This document shows positions 56,401 through 64,000 of a stretch of 64,000 nt of DNA, piece by piece. Numbering within the stretch: position 1 is the first letter of the stretch; each line of letters opens with the position of its first letter. Origin of the DNA: Paenibacillus sp. JDR-2. Lineage in GTDB: Bacteria; Bacillota; Bacilli; Paenibacillales; Paenibacillaceae. Made by a program: the position numbers and the translations under genes. Location of the stretch: contig NC_012914.1 of the NCBI RefSeq assembly GCF_000023585.1, forward strand, positions 210,001-274,000, read 5' to 3'. The notes beneath the pieces are model-generated. The model did not search any database, was not told the DNA's origin, and was given only the letters and a program-made list of their open reading frames with translations.

Positions 56401-59400
56401 TTATTGCAGCTTCCAGATGCGGTACAGAATAACCGCTGCTTCCGCGCGGGTCAGCTGGTCATTCGGAGCAAGCTTGCTGCCGCTGCCTTGAACGACGCCG
56501 GCTTTTACAAGCGCTGCCACGCTGTCTTGCGCGTAACCCGCAACGCTTGCCGCATCGGAGAATGCGTTCAGGGAGCCGCCTGCCGGCAGCTGCTTGCCGA
56601 GTACGGCAAGAGCGCGCGTGGTCAGCACCATCATGTCTTGACGGGAAATGCTGCTGTCCGGTTTGAAGGTGTTGTCTTCAAAGCCTGTTGCGATGCCAAG
56701 CTGCTTCGCAACGGCTAGTTCATTATAGTAATAAGCGTTTGCCGGTACATCGCTAAACATAGCAGTATCCGTAGTACCGGTACCGTGAAGCTCAAGCGCT
56801 CTTACGAGAAGAGCGATAAAGTCTGCCCGCTTAATGGAGGCCGCAGGAGAGAAGGTGTTCTCGCCGGTGCCTTTGATCACGCCGCGGGAGGCCATAGCGT
56901 CAATCGCTTCTTTGGCCCAAGGTACTTTTGCCAGGTCTCCAAACGTTGTGAAGACGGATACGGCTGCATAAGTGCTGAAATGCGTCGTTTGGAAAACGAC
57001 TGCTCCAAGCGCTGCGTCATAGCGGCTGTTAGGAACCGGAGTTGCCTTTCCGCTGCCATCGATATACCAGATCAAGATATGCTCCGGATGCTTGAGCTCT
57101 TCCGCGGTTGGCGCGTAAGGAACAGCAACCGTTACAGGCGCAGTTGGGTTGTTCCATGCAATCACATTGCCGCCTGCAACAAGGCTCAGGTCGATAACCG
57201 GACGGTTGCCGATCAGCTCGCGAGTCGCGGCATCAACGTTATCGAGGGAAGCTTTCGCTACCCGGATGGATACTTGATCCGTAGTCACGTTCGTATTGGC
57301 CAGCATATTGCTTGGAATTTGAATAAAAGCGTTGGCGATTTTCGCCGTCAGCTGGTAGCCGTCTTGGCTCTTTAAGCTTTGCGTAGGCAGTTGGACGGCA
57401 TACGTAGCGGCATTAGCCTGCAGCGGCACGTCAATGATGACTTGCTTCTTGCCGCCTGCCGCCGGAGCTGCTTGATCGAGCGCTTTTTTCAGATCGTCGC
57501 CGGTAACCGTGCCAACGGCATTGCCGTTAGTGGTTTTGACCTCAGGCTTCAGCGTTGTGGAGCCGTCCGGATTCTTCACCACGTTGCCCGTTTGCGGTAC
57601 GGTGGTGCCGACAGTGCCGGTTCCGCCTGTGCCTTTGCCAGCCAGCGTAAGCTCGCCGTATACCGAAGTATCCTGGTAGCCGTTGCCGGTTGTATCGTTC
57701 CATGCGGCAACGCTGGTACGCGCGCCGTCTGTTGCGTCATTGATTTGTACGTCGAAGCCAAGCTTCTTCTGATTGGCAGGCGTCACAGCCGTGAGCGGAA
57801 TTTTCAGCTCAACGGTGTAGCTGTTAGCCGTTTTCTTGGTTTGAGACTCGAAGCCGGCTGCAATGCTTGCGGGACTAAAGGAGGTCTCGTTGTCAAAGTT
57901 AACCCGATATTGACCGTCATCGTTTTGATAGAAGGTGGTTTTTCCGTTGTTTTGGTCAAGGAAGACTTCAACGGAGTCCTGTTCCCATGCATTTTCGTTT
58001 GCTTTGTTGAGCTGGGAGTCGCTGACCTGAATCAGGACATACAGGTTCTGATCATCCCAGAGTGCCTTAGCCGTACCCGTTGCACCCTGCCAAGCCATCT
58101 GATAACGGTTGACCGGCATTGCCTGTGCATTGCTCCAGATTGAATCTACGGTGCCGTCAATAACCGGAGTACCGTATTGGGCCTCTGCCTGGTTGGCATC
58201 TTTCGACTCTGGCGCATGTTCTTCCATGTATTTGTCCGGATCAATAACGCCATAGTAGGCCGGTTTAGCCTGCAGGTTCTTATCGAACAGGAGCGGGTTG
58301 TTCTCGGCTCTCCAGCTTGTGTTGTCGTCCATGCCCCAGAACGTTACGCGTGCGATATGATCCGCATGCTCTTTGTAAAGCTTGAACAACTGGGCGTACA
58401 GATAGGCTTGCCCGACAGCCAGATTTTCAGGGAGCGTATAGTTGTTTCCGGCCGTAACGTCAAGCTCGCTTACGCTGACTTCAACGCCAAGAGAAATAAA
58501 TTTCTCCAGGGAAAGCTTTACGTTATCCGGATTTGTATTGATATTGTAATGGCCTTGCATTCCGACGCCGTCAATTAGAAGCTTGCCGTTGTGAGCTGCC
58601 GCGTAGCGGTCGTTGATGTCTTTGACCATGTTATAAATGGCGGTCGCTTTATTCTGGTTGTCTTCGTTGTAATCGTTGTAATACAGCTTGATATTCCAGC
58701 TAGGATTTTCGTCAAGCACTTCTCTTGCGGCGAGGAACGCCTGCTCGACGTAGTCCGATCCGATGGCTTGATACCAAGGAGTCTGACGCAGCGAGGCTTT
58801 ATAATCCGCCGGATTGGACGGATTGTCGTTCATCGCTTCGTTTACAACATCCCATGAGATAACCTTGTTGCCGAAATGCTTCATAACGGTCTGGATGTGC
58901 GTTCTCAAGTTATCCAACGCTTCATCGCGTCCGAGCGGTACCGTGTTGTTATTGTCGTCTTTCTTGGTATTCAGCCAAGCAGGCGATTGTTGATGCCACA
59001 CAAGCACGTGACCGTGCATTTTCATGCCTTCCGCCAGTACTTTGTCGATCATGGCGTCTGCTGCCGTGAAGGTAAAGTTGCCCTTCGTTGGCTGCAGGGC
59101 ATCCGGCTTCATCGCATTGCCCGCGGTTACGACATCATGATGCATCTTCAGCAGCTCAAGACGCGTTCCTTCCAGATCTTCCGCGGAGATGGCGTTGCCG
59201 ATCAGGAAGTCGTTTTTGTATACGTCTTTGAGTGGAGCCAGATCCTTCTGAATGCCGACAGGACCGGATCCCGTGCTTTCAAAGCTGATATCGTCGATGT
59301 AGTAAGACGCCGTTGCATTGGAGCTCTGTACGTAAATGGTCAGATATTCGCCGCCTACGCTGTTATAGCGATAGTTGCCTTGCAGCTGAACCCAGCCGTC

Positions 59401-60789
59401 GGCTGCGGTAATCGTCTTGCTTGCCAGGCTTGGGTAGTTGGCGCTGCCGCCGTCCCCGACCTGGGAGGCAAGCTCCAGCTTGGTGCTTGTTTCGGGAGAC
59501 AACAGCTTCACCCAAGCAGTCACCTTATACTCGTAGCCTTTATCCACGTACTTCTCTACGCGTAAGGAGGGGCCATGCCAGCTTGTTGTTCTGCCTTCCA
59601 CCTTCAGGGAGTAAGAGCCGTCCGCCGTATGGTTAGATTCATTCGTAACCGTCAGTGTTTCGGTGCCTGCACGGCCAGTAAAACCTCCGGCTGTTTGATC
59701 CTCGAACGTAATCGTGTTGAACGGCAACGCTGGCGGCCTAGGAGGATCTTCTTGTCCACCGCCCGAGTTGACGGTTTCGGTAATCAGAATATCTCCGATG
59801 TAGAACGGAACGGCCTTGCCTTCTTCACTGGATTGAACGCGCAATTGGGTGCTGACGCTTGTATCGACCGTAAACTCTTTGGTCAGCGTAAAGGCACTTC
59901 TTGCCGCGAAGTTAGCGCTTGCCAAGAAGCCGTAGTTATTGCTGTCCACCGCTTGTAAAAAAGCTTGGGCACCGGAAGGGACAGTCGCGTCTTGGTCGAC
60001 ATATCCTTTTACCGTAACGGTATAGGTTTTTCCGTTCTGAAGCCCGATGTCAGCGAACTTGAAATCAGCCGCATCCCAGGTATTTGCACGGTTACTTACA
60101 TACAATGCTTTTCCGTCATCGTTGCCATCGAATACTTTATCTGCAACTTGGGCAAGATTAGCGCCGCCGGATTGCACCGCTTTTCCTTTGTCTGTTGCAA
60201 AGTCTTCATGGTAAACCGTGTTTGTGGTAGTCGTCGGGTTTGCTGTTATTAGAATGTCTCCAATGTAGAACGGAACGGCTTTGCCTTCTTCACTGGATTG
60301 AACGCGCAATTGGGTGCTGACGCTTGTATCGACCGTAAACTCTTTGGTCAGCGTAAAAGCGGTTCCTGCTGCGAAGTTAGCGCTTGCCAAGAAGCCGTAG
60401 TTATTGCTGTCCACCGCTTGAAGAAAGGCCTGGGCACCGGAAGGGACAGTCGCATCTTGGTCTACATATCCTTTTACCGTAACGGTATAGGTTTTCCCGT
60501 TCTGAAGCCCGATGTCAGCGAACTTGAAATCAGCCGCATCCCAGGTGTTTGCACGGTTGCTTACATATAAAGCGCTTCCATCATTGTTGCCGTCAAATAC
60601 TTTTCCTGTTACCTGAGTGAGGCTGGCGCCACCGGATTGAATGGCTTTTCCTTTATCGATTGCAAAGTCTTCGTGATAAACAATGGTGGGATTCTCTGCA
60701 GCTTCCGCAACCGGTGCAAGTCTGCCGATCGGGATCAGCAGGGCTGCTGCGAGCAGGATCGAGACGAACTTTTTCAAGGATCTACTCAT
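56401..60789 (-). CDS. SLH-anchored multimodular GH10 xylanase
   Basis: This 1462-residue secreted enzyme cuts beta-1,4-xylan while attached to the cell wall. A signal peptide (1-~31, ending EAAE) is followed by two nearly identical ~155-residue carbohydrate-binding modules (~33-345) and a CBM22-like module (~350-500). The GH10 barrel spans ~510-860, with acid/base Glu651 in WDVVNEAM and nucleophile Glu775 in SVSELDV. A CBM9 module follows (~880-1060), then a ~200-residue domain of unknown type. Three C-terminal SLH motifs (~1285-1462) complete it. The ATG follows AAGGGGAA. This layout (CBM22-GH10-CBM9-SLH) is well known in Paenibacillus and Clostridium xylanases. A cre-like site upstream points to catabolite repression. 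Confidence 0.93.
59771..60700 (-). repeat. Tandem duplication of a binding module inside the GH10 gene
   Basis: Two copies of ~465 bases (155 codons) lie head to tail, meeting near 60235. Long stretches are identical at DNA level. Differences include [26 protein letters not shown] and AAGTAF/AARSAF. The high identity points to a recent duplication or gene conversion. Confidence 0.88.
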
Positions 60790-60820
60790 TTATTGCATTC
60801 CCCTTCGAAAAGAATTTTTA

Positions 60821-60833
60821 TTAAGCGCTTACA
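60821..60833. promoter_or_regulatory. cre-like site upstream of the GH10 gene
   Basis: On the minus strand TGTAAGCGCTTAA carries the same core as the site at 1808. It lies ~32 bases upstream of the start codon and ~35 bases downstream of a possible -10 box (TATAAT, minus strand, at 60867-60872). A roadblock mode of CcpA repression would fit. Confidence 0.62.
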
Positions 60834-61041
60834 AAACGTTGTAGAAGCCCCTCCTTTCCTAGGAAAATTATAGCGTTTATTAAATTCGGAGTTACTATAA
60901 GAACTAAATGACTTACTGCACTTATTTAACATTTCGTGTAAAAAAGGGAGGTCGCAGGGGCAGAGTAGCTGGACTTGGAGAGGTCGGGCACATTTTAGCA
61001 GTGAGGGAAGCGTGTGAGGGGAATCCGTGCTCGAGCAATAG

Positions 61042-61068
61042 CCTTAACGATGCGCGGCATCGTTAAGG
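61042..61068. repeat. Perfect palindrome of a second hairpin pair
   Basis: CCTTAACGATGC-GCG-GCATCGTTAAGG is a perfect 27-base hairpin. It lies in the 380-base gap between the GH10 and MFS genes. Bases 60873-61041 of that gap show nothing else I can name. Confidence 0.8.
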
Positions 61069-61092
61069 GCGGAAAAGCAGCAGAAAATGAGT

Positions 61093-61121
61093 GGCTTAGC
61101 GATGTGCGACATCGCTAAGCC
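61093..61121. repeat. Second perfect palindrome of the pair
   Basis: GGCTTAGCGATGT-GCG-ACATCGCTAAGCC is a perfect 29-base hairpin with the same GCG loop and a related arm. It starts 51 bases after its partner. Confidence 0.8.
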
Positions 61122-61126
61122 ATGCG

Positions 61127-61169
61127 AAAAGCCCGTTTATCGTGTCAATCACGGTAAACGGGCCTTTTA
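61127..61169 (-). terminator. Terminator of the MFS gene
   Basis: GCCCGTTTATCGTG pairs with CACGGTAAACGGGC around a five-base loop, with T runs on the minus strand. It directly follows the MFS stop codon. Confidence 0.88.
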
Positions 61170-62429
61170 TTAACGGGCAAGCTTCTTCCGCTTTTCGCGG
61201 AAAAGCACCAAGAAGAGCAGTGAAGCCGTGACGTACAGGCATCCCGTGATGCTGAACGTAATCGCATAGCCCCAATAGTAGCCGTGGGACGCGATAATAT
61301 GCGATTGCACCGGGCCCATGGTGGCCCAGCCCATCATAAAGGCAGTCTGCATAACCGAGTTGGCCAGGCTTTGACTGCGGGCGGATACCCGGTTCATGAG
61401 TGTCGCCGACAGAAGCGGGTTTGCCGCGTTCATCAGCGCCTGGCGGAATAGGAAGCTGACCGAAGCAACCAGCAGCATATTCGTAAAGCCGGTAATAAGC
61501 AGGAAAGGCAGCGACAACGTCTGGAAGATGACGATTGCCTTCACCTGTCCGACCCGGCTGGCAAGCGTTGGACCAATCAGCATGGAGAAGATGGTCATCA
61601 CTTGTCCGAGCGAGAGCAGAAAGCTCATGCCGCTGAGCGAGACTTCAAAGCGGTTCGTGAAATACAGGTTCAGGTAAGGGATCACAAGCCCGGAACCGAT
61701 GCCGATCAGCAGCTCTACGGCGGCAAAGGCAGCAATGAACCGGAGCTCTTTGTTAACCGGAGCGGGAGGAGACGCAGCAACTGGTTGGTTAAGCTTTTCC
61801 GCCGCGCTATCTGTCCGTCGTTTGCTCTCCCGCATCGCCTGCAGCGGTACGAATGCTCCGATTGTCGCGATACTGCCGGCCAGCAGGACAAGTTTGAACG
61901 AGAGCAGCGTGCTTACACCGGCATCCTGCAGCACGTCGGAGATGACCCCGCCGCCAAGACTGCCGGCCACCTGGGCCGCAAGGACAAACGCGGAGTATAT
62001 GCTGAAGATGCGCAGACGGTCTTTTTTATCGACGTTGTCCGCAAGGAAAGGGATGGCCAGCACCTGAAATACGGTCGCGAAAATCCCGGTCAGAACGGCC
62101 ATTGTAACCAGGCTGCTCTCTGATTCGAACAGCGAACGTCCGGCCAATACGATGCCGCTGCATAAGGCGCCGATAACAAGCAGCCGCTTGCGGCTGATGC
62201 GGTCGCCAAACAGGCCGATCGGAATAAAGCAGATCGCCGTAGCGAGAGACTGCATGCCGACGACCGTCCCGCTCATGGCGTCGGGGTAGCCTAACTCGTG
62301 GATATATAAGTTGTAGAGTACGGAAAACAAGCCCATACCGAATTGATATAACATGTTCGACAGGAAGAAGAGACGGATATTACGGGACCAGCCTCTCCAT
62401 TCCGCTGCGGTAGACTGAATGATTTTCAT
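61170..62429 (-). CDS. MFS transporter
   Basis: This 419-residue inner-membrane protein has about twelve hydrophobic helices and a motif A-like loop (FIPIGLFGDRISRKRLLV). A polar middle loop (ESKRRTDSAAEKLNQP) separates the two halves. The chosen ATG gives MKIIQSTAAEW and follows AGGAGG by ten bases; the frame is open eleven codons upstream. It stands alone. Neither substrate nor direction can be read from the sequence. Confidence 0.87.
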   Translation of the reverse strand: MKIIQSTAAEWRGWSRNIRLFFLSNMLYQFGMGLFSVLYNLYIHELGYPDAMSGTVVGMQSLATAICFIPIGLFGDRISRKRLLVIGALCSGIVLAGRSLFESESSLVTMAVLTGIFATVFQVLAIPFLADNVDKKDRLRIFSIYSAFVLAAQVAGSLGGGVISDVLQDAGVSTLLSFKLVLLAGSIATIGAFVPLQAMRESKRRTDSAAEKLNQPVAASPPAPVNKELRFIAAFAAVELLIGIGSGLVIPYLNLYFTNRFEVSLSGMSFLLSLGQVMTIFSMLIGPTLASRVGQVKAIVIFQTLSLPFLLITGFTNMLLVASVSFLFRQALMNAANPLLSATLMNRVSARSQSLANSVMQTAFMMGWATMGPVQSHIIASHGYYWGYAITFSITGCLYVTASLLFLVLFREKRKKLAR

Positions 62430-62555
62430 GTTGTAGGTGCCTCCTGATGCTGTTCCAACCAACTACAATACTACCGGTCGGGCCGTAAAGCAATCGGAAA
62501 TTATTGCGGATCGTGATATGCTAGAGGAAGAAAATTGAAGAGATGAGGGAGCAAA

Positions 62556-62918
62556 ATGCAGACGTTTGTTGTGCTGGGTTGTATTTTGATGGCCGCAGCG
62601 GTAGCCATTGGCGCGTTTGGCGCGCATGCGCTGAAGAGTCGAATCGAACCGGACAAGCTGAAGGTGTATGAGACCGGCGTGCAGTATCACATCATTCATG
62701 CGTTAGGATTAATTGGCGTTGGTCTGCTCGCGGACCGTTATCCGGATTCCGGCATCATCGTAACGGGAGGCTGGCTCCTGGCGGTGGGGATTGTATTGTT
62801 CTCCGGAAGCCTCTACGTGCTCAGCCTAAAAAGAGTGCGTCTGCTTGGTCCGGTCACGCCGCTTGGCGGCTTGTCCTTTATTGTGGGCTGGGTGCTCATT
62901 GCGATTGGCGTGCTGTAA
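62556..62918 (+). CDS. DUF423-family membrane protein
   Basis: This 120-residue protein has four hydrophobic helices. The pattern AVAIGAFGAHALKSR near the N-terminus and TPLGGLSFIVGW near the C-terminus are characteristic of the DUF423 (YwdK-like) family. GAGGGAG precedes the ATG. The family's biochemical role is not known to me. It is transcribed alone and ends in a strong terminator. Confidence 0.9.
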   Translation: MQTFVVLGCILMAAAVAIGAFGAHALKSRIEPDKLKVYETGVQYHIIHALGLIGVGLLADRYPDSGIIVTGGWLLAVGIVLFSGSLYVLSLKRVRLLGPVTPLGGLSFIVGWVLIAIGVL

Positions 62919-62920
62919 AA

Positions 62921-62960
62921 ACAAAGACATCTGCCTCGCGAAAGGCAGATGTCTTCTTTC
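62921..62960. terminator. Bidirectional terminator between the DUF423 and VOC genes
   Basis: AAGACATCTGCCT pairs with AGGCAGATGTCTT, followed by CTTTCTTTTT on the plus strand and an A-rich flank that gives T's on the minus strand. Confidence 0.88.
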
Positions 62961-62965
62961 TTTTT

Positions 62966-63421
62966 CTAAACCTTGCCGGACATATCGAAATCAACGTCCT
63001 CAATAAACTCGATAACCTCTCCGTTTGGGCTATGAACAAGCGCGTTTGTGACGATAAGCGGCGGCACTCCTAGGGTTAAGCTCGCCGGCTCGACGTAAGC
63101 TTTTGCGCCATGCGCCAATGCTTTCGCATACATCTCTTCAGCGTTATTCACGTAAAAGGCCAGATGTAATAAGGCCCCGTGAGCGACCTCATCCTCCGAT
63201 TGCGCCTTTTTCCCCTGGGCAGGGATAACCGCGTCGTTATCGAAAATCTCCAAGCAGGTTCTGCCGTCGGGCGAGATCAGCATGGAAGCGTCCTTGATTT
63301 GAAAAGACGGCAGACTCCAGTGATGGCCCACCTTAAACCCCAACACTTTTGTATAGAAGGCAATCGTTGCTTCATAATCTTTCGCTTGAATGGCGATATG
63401 GGACAACCCGATAATGCTCAT
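62966..63421 (-). CDS. VOC (glyoxalase/lactoylglutathione lyase-like) protein
   Basis: This 151-residue cytoplasmic protein starts MSIIGLSHIAIQAKDYEATI. FYTKVLGFKVGHHW, LLHLAFYVNN and the C-terminal PNGEVIEFIED are typical of the VOC superfamily, with His and Glu at metal-binding positions. The ATG follows GAGGAGG by seven bases; a start nine codons upstream lacks a site. It could be a glyoxalase-type lyase or another VOC metalloprotein. Confidence 0.85.
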   Translation of the reverse strand: MSIIGLSHIAIQAKDYEATIAFYTKVLGFKVGHHWSLPSFQIKDASMLISPDGRTCLEIFDNDAVIPAQGKKAQSEDEVAHGALLHLAFYVNNAEEMYAKALAHGAKAYVEPASLTLGVPPLIVTNALVHSPNGEVIEFIEDVDFDMSGKV

Positions 63422-63579
63422 TGTTCGGCCTCCTCGAATACGGTCCACTAATTGTATTAGAATGGAGGGAACTGGGGAATGCGAATCGTAAGGAGATTAT
63501 TTTATAATTCCTTTGAAAAAAAGGTCTTCTGAATGATCCGCCTAATTATCTGAATTATTTGTTCTGGAGGTGCCAACGT

Positions 63580-64000
63580 ATGGCGGAATATGCAATGGAT
63601 GAGGTGGACCGAAGAATTATGCAGCTGCTTCAGCTCAATGCGCGAATGCCTGTATCTCAGATTAGCAAAGAGGTATCCATGTCTCAGCCGTCCGTGAAGG
63701 AAAGGATTATGAAGCTGGAGGAGAAAGGGGTAATTTCCGGGTATTCGGCGGTATTAAACCTACGGAACCTGAACAGAGGGACAACGACGTTTATCCTTTT
63801 TAAGACCGAGCAATGCCAGGAATTCGTTGATTTTTGCGAAACGGCCATGGAAGTAACCGATTTATACCGCATCAGCGGGGAGTATAACTATCTGATCAAA
63901 GTGCAAACCGCATCCATCGAAGAGCTTGCTTTGTTTCAGGACAGCCTTACGGGGATAGGCGTATCGAAGTCACATATCAGCATGAAAAATATTATAGAGA
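63580..64000 (+). CDS. Lrp/AsnC-family regulator (3' end outside window)
   Basis: The frame opens with ATG after GGAGGTG and runs off the window after ~140 codons. It begins MAEYAMDEVDRRIMQLLQLN, with the Lrp/AsnC helix-turn-helix next (ISKEVSMSQPSVKERIMKLE) and the start of the effector-binding RAM domain (VTDLYRISGEYNYLIKV). Proteins of this family bind amino acids and act as octamers. Only about 10-20 residues are missing if the length is typical. The target genes are not visible. Confidence 0.9.
   Translation, partial: MAEYAMDEVDRRIMQLLQLNARMPVSQISKEVSMSQPSVKERIMKLEEKGVISGYSAVLNLRNLNRGTTTFILFKTEQCQEFVDFCETAMEVTDLYRISGEYNYLIKVQTASIEELALFQDSLTGIGVSKSHISMKNIIE

Overview
The window looks like a chromosomal segment of a Paenibacillus-like member of the Bacillales. 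The evidence is the tRNA order behind the 23S rRNA (Asn-Ser-Glu-Val-fMet-Asp-Phe-Thr-Tyr), purine-rich Shine-Dalgarno sites with frequent GTG/TTG starts, YesM/YesN-type two-component systems beside CUT1 sugar importers, secreted glycoside hydrolases with SLH or FIMAH modules, and a Btr/Feu-type iron locus. No genus-level marker is complete here, so the genus is an inference.

Layout. (1) 1-1750: the 3' end of a 23S rRNA gene and eleven tRNA genes. (2) 1808-11998: carbohydrate locus 1, with a sensor kinase, an AraC-type response regulator, a binding lipoprotein, two permeases and a secreted clan GH-D (GH27-like) glycosidase. (3) 12038-12398: three more tRNAs. (4) 12503-15476: a 7TM histidine kinase and a response regulator with an SARP/BTAD-like output. 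(5) 15667-29589: one giant gene for a 4640-residue secreted SLH protein. It carries about 24 beta-type repeats of ~88 residues, then ~1950 residues of helical repeats. It is the most unusual object in the window. (6) 29752-36420: carbohydrate locus 2 (kinase, regulator, lipoprotein, two permeases). (7) 36409-37388: two small membrane proteins on the minus strand. (8) 37618-42462: siderophore uptake locus with an AraC/binding-protein activator, a Fur box, two FecCD permeases and a binding lipoprotein. (9) 42492-44514: divergent MFS exporter and TetR regulator. (10) 44551-48237: agmatine-to-putrescine operon (aguA, aguB), a TetR regulator and a divergent SDR dehydrogenase. (11) 48247-51486: HAD hydrolase divergent from a class-III aminotransferase-fold enzyme resembling PbfA (aminophosphonate lyase), with a DeoR-family regulator. 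(12) 51499-52661: a VOC protein and MsrA. (13) 52740-60872: a secreted GH76 alpha-mannanase and, convergent to it, an SLH-anchored GH10 xylanase, separated by an array of four palindromes. (14) 61042-64000: a second palindrome pair, an MFS transporter, a DUF423 membrane protein, a VOC protein and the start of an Lrp/AsnC regulator.

Theme. The cell senses, degrades and imports plant or fungal polysaccharides and displays enzymes and a giant fibre-like protein on its S-layer. Three carbohydrate promoters carry cre-like sites, which suggests CcpA control. None of the three ABC importers has a local ATPase gene, as expected for systems that share MsmX-like or YusV-like ATPases. Start sites were chosen from Shine-Dalgarno spacing where several were possible. 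All family assignments rest on motifs read by eye, not on database searches.
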